Below are positions 45,065 through 53,951 of a stretch of 64,000 bases of DNA, piece after piece (the stretch's first letter is position 1; each line of letters starts with the position of its first letter). This DNA comes from Homoserinimonas sp. OAct 916 (lineage in GTDB: Bacteria; Actinomycetota; Actinomycetes; Actinomycetales; Microbacteriaceae). The notes under the pieces were generated by a model, which did no database searches, was not told the origin of the DNA, and saw nothing but the letters and a program-made list of their open reading frames with translations. The stretch is taken from positions 62,001 through 126,000 of the forward strand of contig NZ_QJHB01000008.1 of assembly GCF_003260275.1 (NCBI RefSeq), given 5' to 3'. A program made the translations under genes and the position numbers.

Positions 45065-45535
45065 CTACCGGTGTGCGTGGGCCGCGCGCAGCTCCGCCAT
45101 CGCTTCAGCGACCATCGCCGCCCTGTCCGCTCCCAGCACGTCGACATAGATCTCCTGGACGATTCCGGCCACGAGGCCCGCGAGTTCGTCAGCCAATCCT
45201 GCGCCCGAGCCCGTCAGTGTGAGGTAGACCACCCTGCGGTCATCGGCGCAGGGGTTACGCTCCACGAGCCCGCGTTTGGCCAGGCGGTCTGCAACTTTGG
45301 TGAACCCTCCGGTGCTGAACGCCGCCTCCCGGGCCAGCGCCGCCATCGGCATCTTGTTGTCCGGGCTGCGTGTGAGCCGCAGCAACGTCTCGGCCTCCGC
45401 CGGATCAAGGGAGAAGGCGTCAGTGACCGCCCGGTGCAGCTTTGTGTTGGTGATCTGGAAGCCTTCAATGACCAGGCCCCACTGGGTGACCGGATCAACG
45501 CCTCGGCGTGCCGTTGCTGATGCCTGCTGACTCAT
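45065..45535 (-). CDS. MarR family regulator (MhqR-like)
   Basis: 156-residue winged-helix protein. The DNA-binding part is DPAEAETLLRLTRSPDNKMPMAALAREAAFSTGGFTKVADRLAKRGLVERNPCADDRRVVYLTLT. It is divergent from a ring-cleaving dioxygenase and esterase gene pair, exactly the mhqR-mhqOD arrangement that in Bacillus senses quinones. One Cys (NPCADD) lies in the wing. It probably represses both directions through the AGGAAGxTA repeats in the 190-bp gap. Confidence 0.87.
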   Translation of the reverse strand: MSQQASATARRGVDPVTQWGLVIEGFQITNTKLHRAVTDAFSLDPAEAETLLRLTRSPDNKMPMAALAREAAFSTGGFTKVADRLAKRGLVERNPCADDRRVVYLTLTGSGAGLADELAGLVAGIVQEIYVDVLGADRAAMVAEAMAELRAAHAHR

Positions 45536-45570
45536 CGACTCATCCTCTCTGCTCCCACATTAGCTCATGT

Positions 45571-45648
45571 AGGAAGTTATTCGCTGGCAACCTTCTTTCG
45601 AAGCATCCTCTTGCGAGTTGACTAAATTACCTTCCTGAGACACAATAT
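45571..45648. promoter_or_regulatory. Divergent promoter region with repeated MarR-type half sites
   Basis: AGGAAGTTA (45571-45579), AACCTTCTT (45589-45597, inverted) and TTACCTTCCT (45627-45636, inverted) form a set of similar half sites in AT-rich DNA. TTGACT at 45618-45623 with CACAAT 17 bases later is a promoter towards the dioxygenase gene. The third half site lies between its -35 and -10, so a bound regulator would block it. Confidence 0.5.
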
Positions 45649-45725
45649 TCTAGAGAGATACATTCGCATGAATATCCGCGCCCGGTCTTCGTGACCGGAA
45701 CTGCCCACAACATTCGGAGGGTCAC

Positions 45726-46697
45726 ATGACCGTAAACACATCAGGCTTGCACCACGTCACCGCTATCGCCGGCGATCCGCAGGCCAACATCGACTTCTAC
45801 GTGCAGGGACTCGGCCTGCGTCTGGTGAAGAAGACGGTCAACTTCGATGACCCGTCCACCTACCATCTGTATTACGGCGACGAAGCTGGCCGGCCCGGCT
45901 CGCTCATGACGTTCTTCCCGTGGAAGGGCATCTCCTCGGGTCGGGTCGGGGCGGGCCAGTCCACGTCCACCGCCTTCTCCGTTCCGGAGGGAACCCTGGG
46001 CTGGTGGCAGAACCATTTCAAGGGCCTGGGCGTCGAATCCAGCATCACTCGGGCTTCGGCCGATGAGGAGCGACTCTCCCTGCGGGACCCCGACGGGCTC
46101 CAGCTGGACCTGATCGCCTCCTCCACCATTGATCCCCGAAATCCCTGGGATTCCGCCTCCGTGCCCGCCGAATACGCGGTGCGCGGCCAGCACTCCTCGG
46201 TCCTCACTGTGGCCGACCCGGACAAGACCATCGGTGTGCTCACCGGAGACCTCGGCCTGCACCTGATCGAAACGACCGGCAACCGCACGCGCCTGGCCGC
46301 CGGTGACGGCAGACCGGGGAACATCGTCGACGTCATCGCCGAACCCAATGGTCGGCCCGGCCTCACCGCCGGCGGAACCGTTCACCACATCGCCTTCCGG
46401 GTGCCCGACGCCGCGACGCAGGAGAAGTGGCGCCAGGAACTGGTCGAGCGCGGATTCCACGTCACCGAGATCCTGGACCGCCAATACTTCACCTCCATCT
46501 ACTTCCGCGAACCCGGCGGCGTTCTCTTCGAAATCGCCACGGACACCCCGGGCTTCGACATTGATGAACCGCTTCTGGAACTGGGTCGCTCCCTGAAGCT
46601 GCCGCCGTGGCTCGAACCCTCGCGCGAAGCCATCGAAAACTCCGTCGCCCGGATCCAGGTCCCGGCGGAGAACAACCCCGCGATGGCCGAGAGGTAG
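45726..46697 (+). CDS. VOC-family ring-cleaving dioxygenase (MhqO/LinE-like)
   Basis: 323-residue extradiol-type dioxygenase made of two glyoxalase-fold modules. Metal ligands are expected from LHHVTAI (residues 8-14), TVHHIAFRV and the glutamate of GGVLFEIATD. Relatives open hydroquinone rings (LinE, PcpA) or are quinone-induced (MhqO). GGAGG before the ATG supports the start. With the adjacent MarR, esterase and maleylacetate reductase it suggests hydroquinone cleavage to a product convertible to maleylacetate; the true substrate is not proven by sequence. Confidence 0.88.
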   Translation: MTVNTSGLHHVTAIAGDPQANIDFYVQGLGLRLVKKTVNFDDPSTYHLYYGDEAGRPGSLMTFFPWKGISSGRVGAGQSTSTAFSVPEGTLGWWQNHFKGLGVESSITRASADEERLSLRDPDGLQLDLIASSTIDPRNPWDSASVPAEYAVRGQHSSVLTVADPDKTIGVLTGDLGLHLIETTGNRTRLAAGDGRPGNIVDVIAEPNGRPGLTAGGTVHHIAFRVPDAATQEKWRQELVERGFHVTEILDRQYFTSIYFREPGGVLFEIATDTPGFDIDEPLLELGRSLKLPPWLEPSREAIENSVARIQVPAENNPAMAER

Positions 46698-46703
46698 ATC
46701 CTG

Positions 46704-47345
46704 ATGACCACGAGTACCACCGCCGTCACCGGCTGGCCGCACCTGTACACCCCCGGGGAGGCGGACACACCGGTATTGCTGATGCTGCACGGCACTGGCA
46801 GCAATGAGAACGACATCGCATCCCTCGGCGCAGAACTCCACCCGGGCGCCGGCATCCTCGCACCCCGGGGGGCTGTCCAGGAAAACGGAAAGCTCCGCTG
46901 GTTCCGTCGCCACGGCGAAGGAAACTTTGACGTCGACGACGTCATTGCGCGCGCGGGCGATCTGGCCGGCTTCCTGACAGCGGCCCGGGAGCACTACGAC
47001 CTGGCCGGACGCCCGGTCATCGCGGTCGGGTTCTCCAACGGCGCCAACATCGCCCTGGCCACGGCCATGCTGCACCCGAAGGCTCTGAGCCAGGTGATCG
47101 CGTTCTCCGGCATGTATCCCTTCGGAGACCGGGAGTCCTCGGTCGAGTTGACGGGGAGCAGAATTCTCGCTCTGAACGGCGAGGCCGACCCGATGGCCCC
47201 ACTCGGCAGCGTCGACACGCTCATCACCACCTTGCGGCAGAACGGCGCCGACGCAGAGCAGGTCCGGCGTCCGGGCGGACACGGCATCGCCCGGGCCGAT
47301 CTGGCCGCCGCGAAGGAGTGGATGGCACGCGCCCTCGAGAAGTAG
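46704..47345 (+). CDS. Carboxylesterase/phospholipase-type hydrolase (MhqD-like)
   Basis: 213-residue alpha/beta hydrolase of the YpfH/MhqD group. The oxyanion region is LMLHGTGSNENDI, the nucleophile is Ser111 in GFSNGA, the acid is Asp161 in NGEADPMAP and the base is His192 in GGHGI. It begins six bases after the dioxygenase stop codon, so the two are one transcript. In quinone-response operons this protein accompanies MhqO; its substrate is unknown. Confidence 0.87.
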   Translation: MTTSTTAVTGWPHLYTPGEADTPVLLMLHGTGSNENDIASLGAELHPGAGILAPRGAVQENGKLRWFRRHGEGNFDVDDVIARAGDLAGFLTAAREHYDLAGRPVIAVGFSNGANIALATAMLHPKALSQVIAFSGMYPFGDRESSVELTGSRILALNGEADPMAPLGSVDTLITTLRQNGADAEQVRRPGGHGIARADLAAAKEWMARALEK

Positions 47346-47470
47346 CGAGGATCTCCGGGCGATGGACAGGCTGCGCCGTCGGCAGAGCGGCCGGCGAACC
47401 AGCATCTGGTGCTCTCGTGCATGCTCCCCCGTCGCTGCAGGATCGTTCACCGCAGGCCGTCTGTCCCCGA

Positions 47471-48964
47471 TTACTTTCGCGACTTCAGGTGGCTGAGTAG
47501 TTTCTCGGTCGCCATGATGGCCCCACCCATCACGGCCGGCAGCCCGCCGCCGGGGTGCACCGAGGCCCCCACCCTCCAGAGCCACGGCCGCAACAGGCTG
47601 CGATGCGGCGGGTTGTGGAATGGCCCGCTCATCCACATCGGCCGCACCGCCCCGTACAGGGCGCCCCGCGAGGACCCGTTGGTCGCGAAGTATGCCGGGT
47701 CCAGGATCGTGGTTTCGGCAAAATGGCTTTCAAGCGGCCGATCCAACATGAGTGCTCGGGTGGCGCGCTCGAGTTCTCGAACCACGAATGGGTCGCGTAG
47801 CGTGTACAGCTTCCCGTTCGCCGGCGCAGTCAGCAGCAGCGCCAGCGTTGCGGCGTCGTTGCCGTTGACCGTATGCGCGGGGTAATAGTTCGCGAAGGCC
47901 ATGGTCTCGGCCGGTTCCTTCCGTGCTTCGAGCGCCGCATACAGCGCGGCCGGCTGATCCGGCACCAGCACCGAGTGCCGCGGCGTACCCGCCGGCAGCG
48001 CGGGATCCAGCACCGCGTAGATGCCCACTGCAGAGCAACTCATCCGGCGCGGCACTTTCGGCGTGCGACCACCCGCGAGCAGACCACCCAGGCGCTGCGC
48101 GTCGATGCCGCTGACGACGATATCGGCCGGGTACGCGGCCCGGCCGGTCACCACCCGGTGGGACGATATGGAGACCACGGGTTCCTCCGTGTGGAAGGCG
48201 ACGCCGACCTCCTCGCCGAGCCGGTGAAGGGCGCCGACCATTTCATTCACGCCGCCTCGCGGAACGAAGACGCCGTCGTGCGCCATGACGGCGGGCATCG
48301 AGGCGTACAGGGCAGGCGTGCGCGAGGGCCCAACGCCGGCGTTGAGTGTGTGGATGGCGATGATCTCGCGCAGCCCCCCCGGCATCCAGTCAAGACCATC
48401 GAGATAGCTGCGCGTGGTCAGGCGCCGCCCGTACGTCTGCCCGAGCCTGCCGAGGGCCGGGAAGGAGCGCCGGTTCAGCGGAGGCGCGGTGAGCAGCCGG
48501 GTGATGTCAGGGCCGAGCCCGCCGTGTTCGGCCTCGAACCGCGCCCAGGCGCCATGCCATGGGTGGCCGAGTGGTACCGGCAACGTCACCTCGCTGCCAT
48601 GCCAGTAGTAGGTGCCGACGTCGGGCAGGCGTTCGAATTCAAGCCCGGAGATCTGCTCCGCGCCCGATGCGCTGGTTGATGATGATCCTGTTGTTCGTGA
48701 AGCCGACTCGGAGCCCGGGTGGTGGCGCCCTTCTGCAGTGCAGCGCAGGCCATCGAACCGATTCAAAAGTTCGGCCCAGACGTCGGGGAAGGTGACCATT
48801 GACGGACCGGTGTCGAGCATCTGCCCCGCCAATATGATTCGTCGGCTCTTGCCACCCAATTGGTCAGTCGCCTCGAGCAGGGTGACGCGGTGGCCGGCTG
48901 CGCCCAGCAGGGCGGCCGCCGTCAATCCTCCGATGCCGCCGCCAACGACAACTACCCGTTTCAC
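47471..48964 (-). CDS. CrtI/CrtD-type carotenoid desaturase
   Basis: 497-residue FAD-dependent oxidoreductase of the phytoene-desaturase family. The FAD site is VVVVGGGIGGLTAAALLGAAG with EATDQLGGKSRRI and LDTGPSMVTFPDVW; the C-terminal signature is GASVHPGGGLPAVMGGAIMA. The GTG start at 48964 overlaps the UbiA stop as GTGA, with the FAD fold starting at once. Because its partner is a carotenoid-type prenyltransferase and no crtE, crtB or cyclase gene is near, a late 3,4-desaturation (CrtD-like) is as likely as phytoene desaturation. Confidence 0.85.
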   Translation of the reverse strand: MKRVVVVGGGIGGLTAAALLGAAGHRVTLLEATDQLGGKSRRIILAGQMLDTGPSMVTFPDVWAELLNRFDGLRCTAEGRHHPGSESASRTTGSSSTSASGAEQISGLEFERLPDVGTYYWHGSEVTLPVPLGHPWHGAWARFEAEHGGLGPDITRLLTAPPLNRRSFPALGRLGQTYGRRLTTRSYLDGLDWMPGGLREIIAIHTLNAGVGPSRTPALYASMPAVMAHDGVFVPRGGVNEMVGALHRLGEEVGVAFHTEEPVVSISSHRVVTGRAAYPADIVVSGIDAQRLGGLLAGGRTPKVPRRMSCSAVGIYAVLDPALPAGTPRHSVLVPDQPAALYAALEARKEPAETMAFANYYPAHTVNGNDAATLALLLTAPANGKLYTLRDPFVVRELERATRALMLDRPLESHFAETTILDPAYFATNGSSRGALYGAVRPMWMSGPFHNPPHRSLLRPWLWRVGASVHPGGGLPAVMGGAIMATEKLLSHLKSRK

Positions 48965-49827
48965 GGAAATCTCCCGAGGGTCAGTGCGGCCACCAGTTGT
49001 ATCCCGGCCACCGTGCCGGCGACGTAGGGAAACGCGATCGAGTAGCGGTAAAGACGGCGGCCGGTCGCGGGCTGGGGCCGGCGCAACAGGGCGACCACCA
49101 GAAAACCGGCGATCAACGCGTTGACCACCGCCACCGGCCAGTTCACCCACGCAAAGAACACTGTGGCGACAACCCACCACACGCCGCTCCACACTGCGGT
49201 ACCGCGCACCCCCAACAGCACCGGGGTGGTGGTGATGCCGACGGCGCGGTCTTCCTCACGGTCTTGCACTGCGTCATAGGCGTGTTTGGCCACGCTCCAC
49301 GCCATCAGTCCGAGCGCTGCCGGCCACACCGGTGGCGCCCCCAGGGCGTAGGGAACGAAGACCAGCGGAAAGGCGTAGGCCGCGTTGCTCAGGGAATCCA
49401 AAAATGGTCGGGCCTTGAACCGAAGCGGAGGTGCCGAGTAAAACAAAAAGACCAGGATATAGGCGCCGATCCAGGCCAACGCGGCAGCCGGTATCGTGAG
49501 CGCGAACCACGCCATGAACGGCACGTTGGTCGCAGTCACCCAGATGAGGATGGTGCGCACTTCCGACGAAGCGATCCGGGCGCCCTCCAGCGACCCCTTT
49601 CGGGAGTTGAGGGCATCGGTGTCCTGGTCGAAGACATCGTTGACCCCGTAGATCAGCAGGTTGAACGGCAGCGTCAACCAGAGCAGCAACGGCAGTGCAG
49701 CCCAATCCCAGAGCGAGCCCGCCAACCACATCCCGATGACGGCGGGGCCGATCGCATTGACCCAGAGCACTGGTCGGGACACATGAACAATGCGTTGCAC
49801 ACGCAGGGAGGTCTTCGTGCTGCACAC
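48961..49827 (-). CDS. UbiA-family prenyltransferase, lycopene-elongase type
   Basis: 288-residue membrane prenyltransferase with about eight helices. The first Asp-rich motif is YGVNDVFDQDTD (residues 60-71) and the second is YDAVQDREEDR; FYSAPPLRFKARPFLDSLSNAAYAFPLVF is typical of CrtEb/LyeJ lycopene elongases that start C50 carotenoids. The GTG at 49827 has GGGAGGAT seven bases upstream. Overlaps the desaturase gene (GTGA). UbiA members for quinones are the alternative, but the desaturase partner argues for carotenoids. Confidence 0.85.
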   Translation of the reverse strand: MCSTKTSLRVQRIVHVSRPVLWVNAIGPAVIGMWLAGSLWDWAALPLLLWLTLPFNLLIYGVNDVFDQDTDALNSRKGSLEGARIASSEVRTILIWVTATNVPFMAWFALTIPAAALAWIGAYILVFLFYSAPPLRFKARPFLDSLSNAAYAFPLVFVPYALGAPPVWPAALGLMAWSVAKHAYDAVQDREEDRAVGITTTPVLLGVRGTAVWSGVWWVVATVFFAWVNWPVAVVNALIAGFLVVALLRRPQPATGRRLYRYSIAFPYVAGTVAGIQLVAALTLGRFP

Positions 49828-50240
49828 TGGGCAGATCCTCCCCCACTAGTCGGAGCTCCAGAGAGTCCTGCTGGCGATTGTGGTCAAAGTCGGTTTCAGG
49901 TGGTGGCCGCCACGGTTGGGTTCGGTCTGTTCGAGAGTACCTTCTCAAGCGCTGCGTCGTGGGCGACCAAAAGTATGCACTCGCAACGCTCATGAGTTGA
50001 GCCGGGTTCAGAGATCTGCACCGCCCAGTCACCGGTCGTCGAGATTGTGTTCGATGATGAAAATCCTATTCGCGGCACCGTGTGTTTCACCGCACGACCG
50101 TTGAGAATGGTGTGATGATGTTCGAGTCTGCCTCACCTGACGGATTCGAGAGACCGCGAGGGCTCGCTGCGCGCGTCGGGCGTTGGGCGTGACGCACCTG
50201 AAACTGCTTGACTTGGACCACTCGGAAGGCTCACTCAGCA
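49828..50240. other. Divergent intergenic region, no supported gene
   Basis: 413 bases between the UbiA gene and the GNAT gene, both transcribed outwards. Short frames exist (for example 49896-50090 on the minus strand), but none has a ribosome site or recognisable protein. It should hold promoters for both sides; I see no clear -35/-10 pair or palindrome. Confidence 0.5.
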
Positions 50241-51095
50241 ATGGTTAGCTCGCTCGGATTCCGCACCGATCTCATGCTGCTGCAACTTCAGGGCAGCACC
50301 ATCGAGCAGCACGATGGATACTTGTGCGTGCGCACTCCGTCGAACCCGACGTTCCGTTGGGGCAATTTCATACTCCTCGATGCAACGCCCCATCCCGGCT
50401 CGCTGAGGAAGTGGGTCGACGTATTCAGACAGGAGTTTCCGCACGCGGAATACGTCGCGATCGGCATCGACAGCCGCGGCGGCGATTCCGGTGGTGCTGA
50501 GGAATTGTTGTCTGTTCGCCTCCGCGCTGAGTCATCTCCGGTGATGACCGCCACCCAGATGGTGCCTCCATCGCGTCGGGTACAGAATGTTGACACGCGC
50601 GTTCTCGATGTCGACAAAGACAACGACTGGGCCGCCGCGATCGCGTTGCAGGTGGCGAACAACACGGAGGAAGAGCCTCGCGGCTACACGACGTTCTTGA
50701 TACGACGCATGGCTACTCTGCGGGCTCTGCAACGAGAGGGCCATGGTGCGTGGTTCGGCGCATTCGCCGGGGATCTGATGGTTTCCGGATGCGGAGTGTT
50801 CAGCGACGGTTCCGGTGTGGCCCGGTACCAGAGTGTCGATACGCACCCCGACTACCGGCGCAGGGGTCTCGGCGCGACGGTTGTGCATGCCGCCGGAACC
50901 TACGCGCTGAATACGCTCGGCGCCCGCACGCTCGTGATCGTGGCCGACCCCGAGAGCGGTGCGGACCGCGTGTACCGCTCCGTCGGTTTCACCGCAACGG
51001 AAACGGAGACGCTCTTGGAGAAAACTGACGACAGCAAGCGCGAGCGCCAAAGAACTCTCGACGACATCGATCCGGTACCGGCCGGTGAGGGCTAG
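50241..51095 (+). CDS. GNAT family N-acetyltransferase
   Basis: 284 residues. The acetyl-CoA binding motif A is VDTHPDYRRRGLGATVVHAAGTYAL (about residues 200-225), followed by LVIVADPESGADRVYRSVGFTATET. The N-terminal half (LDATPHPGSLRKWVDVFRQEFP...VAIGID) resembles a degenerate first GNAT module. GGAAGG ten bases before the ATG at 50241 supports this start; a frame extending upstream is less likely. Acceptor unknown. Confidence 0.85.
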   Translation: MVSSLGFRTDLMLLQLQGSTIEQHDGYLCVRTPSNPTFRWGNFILLDATPHPGSLRKWVDVFRQEFPHAEYVAIGIDSRGGDSGGAEELLSVRLRAESSPVMTATQMVPPSRRVQNVDTRVLDVDKDNDWAAAIALQVANNTEEEPRGYTTFLIRRMATLRALQREGHGAWFGAFAGDLMVSGCGVFSDGSGVARYQSVDTHPDYRRRGLGATVVHAAGTYALNTLGARTLVIVADPESGADRVYRSVGFTATETETLLEKTDDSKRERQRTLDDIDPVPAGEG

Positions 51096-51311
51096 CCGGA
51101 GGTTTTTTCGGCGCCGATCTGAACGTCATCACCGATCACCTTGGGTGCGAAAGTCCGGCGTTTGGTCGGAGCTCACCCGATTGGAGATGGACACCAGCCA
51201 CGGCTGGATGGGCGCGGGTGAATGGGTGACAGGGTTGCCCGGTCGTGCGTGTTATCAGATCTGATCTCACGAGCACTGTCGAGGGCCCCACCCAATTTGC
51301 GTTCGATGGGT

Positions 51312-51596
51312 TCAGGCAGGCGCCATCTCCGTGACGCGTGATCGCGGGGTGCCCGCGAGCGCGGGCGAGTTGGCAGGATTCGACCACACCTGCGTCTCCA
51401 GGAATTGCTGGAACCGTTGTGCTGCTGCAACAGTGGCGAACTCAAGATCAATGAACACGTAGTGCGGATCGTCGACCGGTTGCGTGATCCGCTCGACAAG
51501 AACCCCACCCTCCTTGCGCTGCGCTGCAAATCGCCCGAAGGCCTCGTGCCACGTGTGGAAGTCACTGATGGCGTGTTCGATACGTAGTGTGGACAT
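51312..51596 (-). CDS. Small dimeric alpha-beta barrel-like protein, 94 residues
   Basis: LRIEHAISDFHTWHEAFGRFAAQRKEGGVLVERITQPVDDPHYVFIDLEFATVAAAQRFQQFLETQVW has the ferredoxin-like beta-alpha-beta pattern of ABM-like actinobacterial proteins (also seen as conserved hypotheticals ending SPALAGTPRSRVTE). GGAGGAG lies four bases before the ATG. Divergent from the LuxR regulator at 51700, which may control it. No catalytic residues can be assigned. Confidence 0.75.
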   Translation of the reverse strand: MSTLRIEHAISDFHTWHEAFGRFAAQRKEGGVLVERITQPVDDPHYVFIDLEFATVAAAQRFQQFLETQVWSNPANSPALAGTPRSRVTEMAPA

Positions 51597-51699
51597 GGCT
51601 CCTCCAAAATTGGGATGGTGCGTTGTCTTGACGATAGGACGAGCCGAAGGCGGCCACCATCCCAGAGATCTGGGGGTCGACCAGGGTTAAGCTTGCAAC

Positions 51700-52755
51700 G
51701 TGACAGGTCGCACAGGGGCTGCACGTCTGACGAATGCCGTGGAGCGCATTGCCGCTGCTGGCGTCGACGATCGTGACCTGCGCGCACAGATCCTGAACGT
51801 CATTCGCAATTTGATCCCTTTCGACAACTACGCATTCTTGCTCACGGATCCCACGACCAGCGTCGGCTGTTCACCCGTGGCAGACGTTCCCGACCTCGCC
51901 ACCCTTCCGAGCCTGATCCGACTGAAATACGTCACTCCGGTGAACAGGTGGACCGGGTTGTCTGAGAGCGGGTGCGCGACCTTGGTTCATGCCACGGCTG
52001 GGCGCCCCGAACAAAGCGGGTTGTGGCGCGAATATTTGGCTGGCCTCGGCATCATCGATGTCGTCTCGGTGGTCTTCAACGACCGTTTTGGCTGGTGGGG
52101 GTTTCTGGACCTGTGGCGCCGCGAGAGCCTCTTCACCAATGACGAAGCGACTGCTCTTGCCTGCGCACGGCCCGCGATCACCCTACTTCTCCGAGGCATG
52201 CAGGCAGCAGCATTCAGGGCAACCGAGCTTCCCCCCGAACGCCGCGGCCCGGGCGCGCTGGTACTTTCACCCGAGCTCACTGTGCGTACCCAAACCGCCC
52301 AGACCGACAACTGGCTGAAAGCACTCGTCCCGCCGCCGGTCGGTCAAAGTCCCATCCCGGCAAGCGCGTACAACGTGGCCGCTCAACTTCTAGCGATTGA
52401 AGCGGGCGTCGATACCCATCCAGCGCAGGCTCGCGTGCATGTCGGCGGCGGCTCCTGGCTGACTCTTCGAGCGGATCGCCTCGGTGATTCCGCGCCCACT
52501 GAGCTACGCGACATCGTGGTGACCATGGAGTCCAGCTCGCCTACGGAGCGCCGCGACGTCTTCTCCCGTTCCCATGGTCTGACGAACCGTGAGACCGAGG
52601 TGTTTCGACACGTCGCCGACGGTGCGGACACCCGCGCCGTAGCGACGTTGATGTCAATCAGTGAGCTCACGGTGCAGGATCATCTCAAGGCGGTATTCAC
52701 GAAAACCCTGACGTCGAGTCGTCGCGAACTGCTCGCGCTCTCGCTCGGCAGGTGA
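51700..52755 (+). CDS. LuxR family regulator with GAF-like N-terminal domain
   Basis: 351 residues starting with GTG. The N-terminal 170 residues look like a GAF-type sensor (LRAQILNVIRNLIPFDNYAFLLTD...GWWGFLDLWRRESLFTNDEATALACARPAI). The C-terminal 65 are a LuxR HTH (LTNRETEVFRHVADGADTRAVATLMSISELTVQDHLKAVFTKT). No receiver domain, so it probably responds to a small ligand. Likely targets are itself and the divergent 94-residue protein. Confidence 0.85.
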   Translation: MTGRTGAARLTNAVERIAAAGVDDRDLRAQILNVIRNLIPFDNYAFLLTDPTTSVGCSPVADVPDLATLPSLIRLKYVTPVNRWTGLSESGCATLVHATAGRPEQSGLWREYLAGLGIIDVVSVVFNDRFGWWGFLDLWRRESLFTNDEATALACARPAITLLLRGMQAAAFRATELPPERRGPGALVLSPELTVRTQTAQTDNWLKALVPPPVGQSPIPASAYNVAAQLLAIEAGVDTHPAQARVHVGGGSWLTLRADRLGDSAPTELRDIVVTMESSSPTERRDVFSRSHGLTNRETEVFRHVADGADTRAVATLMSISELTVQDHLKAVFTKTLTSSRRELLALSLGR

Positions 52756-52802
52756 AGCGATTCGATACGGTAGCGTGTCGTCGACGGTCTGCCACCGCTC
52801 TG

Positions 52803-53945
52803 CTAGCTTTCGGTTGTGTCGAGCAGATCGATGCTGAAGCGTGCGATGGTGGCTCGGTCAGCAGCAAGTTGGTTCAGGGCCGGTGTCGGCTCGCTGTCGA
52901 GGCGTTCGAACGGCAGCGCTGACAGGCCGGTGTACAACATCAGGTGCAGGGCGTGGGCGCGCCGTACGACGTCAGCCGAGATCTCGCTGCCTTCCGCGCG
53001 AAGCCCGTCGACGTAAGACGGCAGGATCGCGTCTTCAACCTCCTGAAGCGTGGACGCGCTCTGCCGGCCAATCTGGATATCGCCGACGAGCAGCTGGCCG
53101 AGGTCGAAACCGATGGGACCCTCACCGAAGAAGCCATAGTCGATGAGCGCAAATCCATCCTCGCCTGGCGTGACGAGCAGGTTGTTCGGGCAGGCGTCGC
53201 CGTGCATCGCGCCCTGCGGCAGCGTCGCGAGCTCGTCGACCAGGTCGCGGGCACGGTCGGCGCTCTCATGCAGGCGGTCTCGAAGCGAGTCGTCGAAGGC
53301 TCTGGCCACCAGAGGGTGCTGCCAGACGTCGGAGTTGCGCAGCACGGGAATCACCTGGTTCATGAGGCGTCCGTGGTAATAGTCGTGCACACTCGACTCG
53401 AACTCGCCCACATCGGCACGCTCCCGCACTCGCGGGCTGGCAGCCAGCCGGCCCAGCAGGTAAGCCGCCTTCGAATACCGCGCCACGTCCCAGGCGGCTG
53501 GCACCGTCATGATCTCCTCCAGCCAGACACAGGCTGACTTCTCATCCAGGTCGAACACCCCCAGTGCGCGCGGCATCCGAAGCCCGGCTGGCAGCCGTTG
53601 GCCAAGGTCGGAGCGGTAGGCCAATGGCTCCACTCGCCACGGCACGCCCGCTTCGGCCATCACAGCGATCTCTGCGGGAACCTCAGCGAACAGTGGTGAA
53701 CGGGACCATGACTGCACGTGTTTGACGAAGAAGCAGTAGTGTTGTGGCTCGCCCGCGACGAGTGCTTGCCCACGCACCCAGTAACGACCGGCCGTCGTGA
53801 TCGTCGGCAAGTCATACGCGACACGCTCGGCCTCTGAGCTCACCACCGTTACCCGGTTCGTCGGCTCCTGGACAAGCGCCGCAACGAGCGTCGTCAGCGT
53901 CTCATCACTGACGTTCGCGGTCCCGAGAAGTTCACGATCATGCAT
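52803..53945 (-). CDS. APH/choline-kinase-like phosphotransferase
   Basis: 380-residue protein-kinase-like phosphotransferase. The catalytic loop is GAMHGDACPNNLLVT (Brenner-type HxDxxxxN) and the metal motif is ALIDYGFFGEGPIGFDLGQLLVG; the N-lobe has RVTVVSSEAERVAYDLPTITTAGRYWVRG. The family includes aminoglycoside and macrolide kinases and many small-molecule kinases, so a resistance role cannot be claimed. Third gene of the HD-GYP/LuxR operon, six bases after the hydrolase. Confidence 0.82.
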   Translation of the reverse strand: MHDRELLGTANVSDETLTTLVAALVQEPTNRVTVVSSEAERVAYDLPTITTAGRYWVRGQALVAGEPQHYCFFVKHVQSWSRSPLFAEVPAEIAVMAEAGVPWRVEPLAYRSDLGQRLPAGLRMPRALGVFDLDEKSACVWLEEIMTVPAAWDVARYSKAAYLLGRLAASPRVRERADVGEFESSVHDYYHGRLMNQVIPVLRNSDVWQHPLVARAFDDSLRDRLHESADRARDLVDELATLPQGAMHGDACPNNLLVTPGEDGFALIDYGFFGEGPIGFDLGQLLVGDIQIGRQSASTLQEVEDAILPSYVDGLRAEGSEISADVVRRAHALHLMLYTGLSALPFERLDSEPTPALNQLAADRATIARFSIDLLDTTES

Positions 53946-53951
53946 GGCAGA

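Noticed and set aside
49896-50090. Possible 64-residue gene in the UbiA-GNAT gap
   Set aside because: No ribosome site or recognisable family, and it competes with equally weak frames on both strands.
52803-53945. Calling the phosphotransferase an aminoglycoside resistance gene
   Set aside because: Only the general APH/choline-kinase catalytic motifs are visible; nothing identifies an antibiotic substrate.
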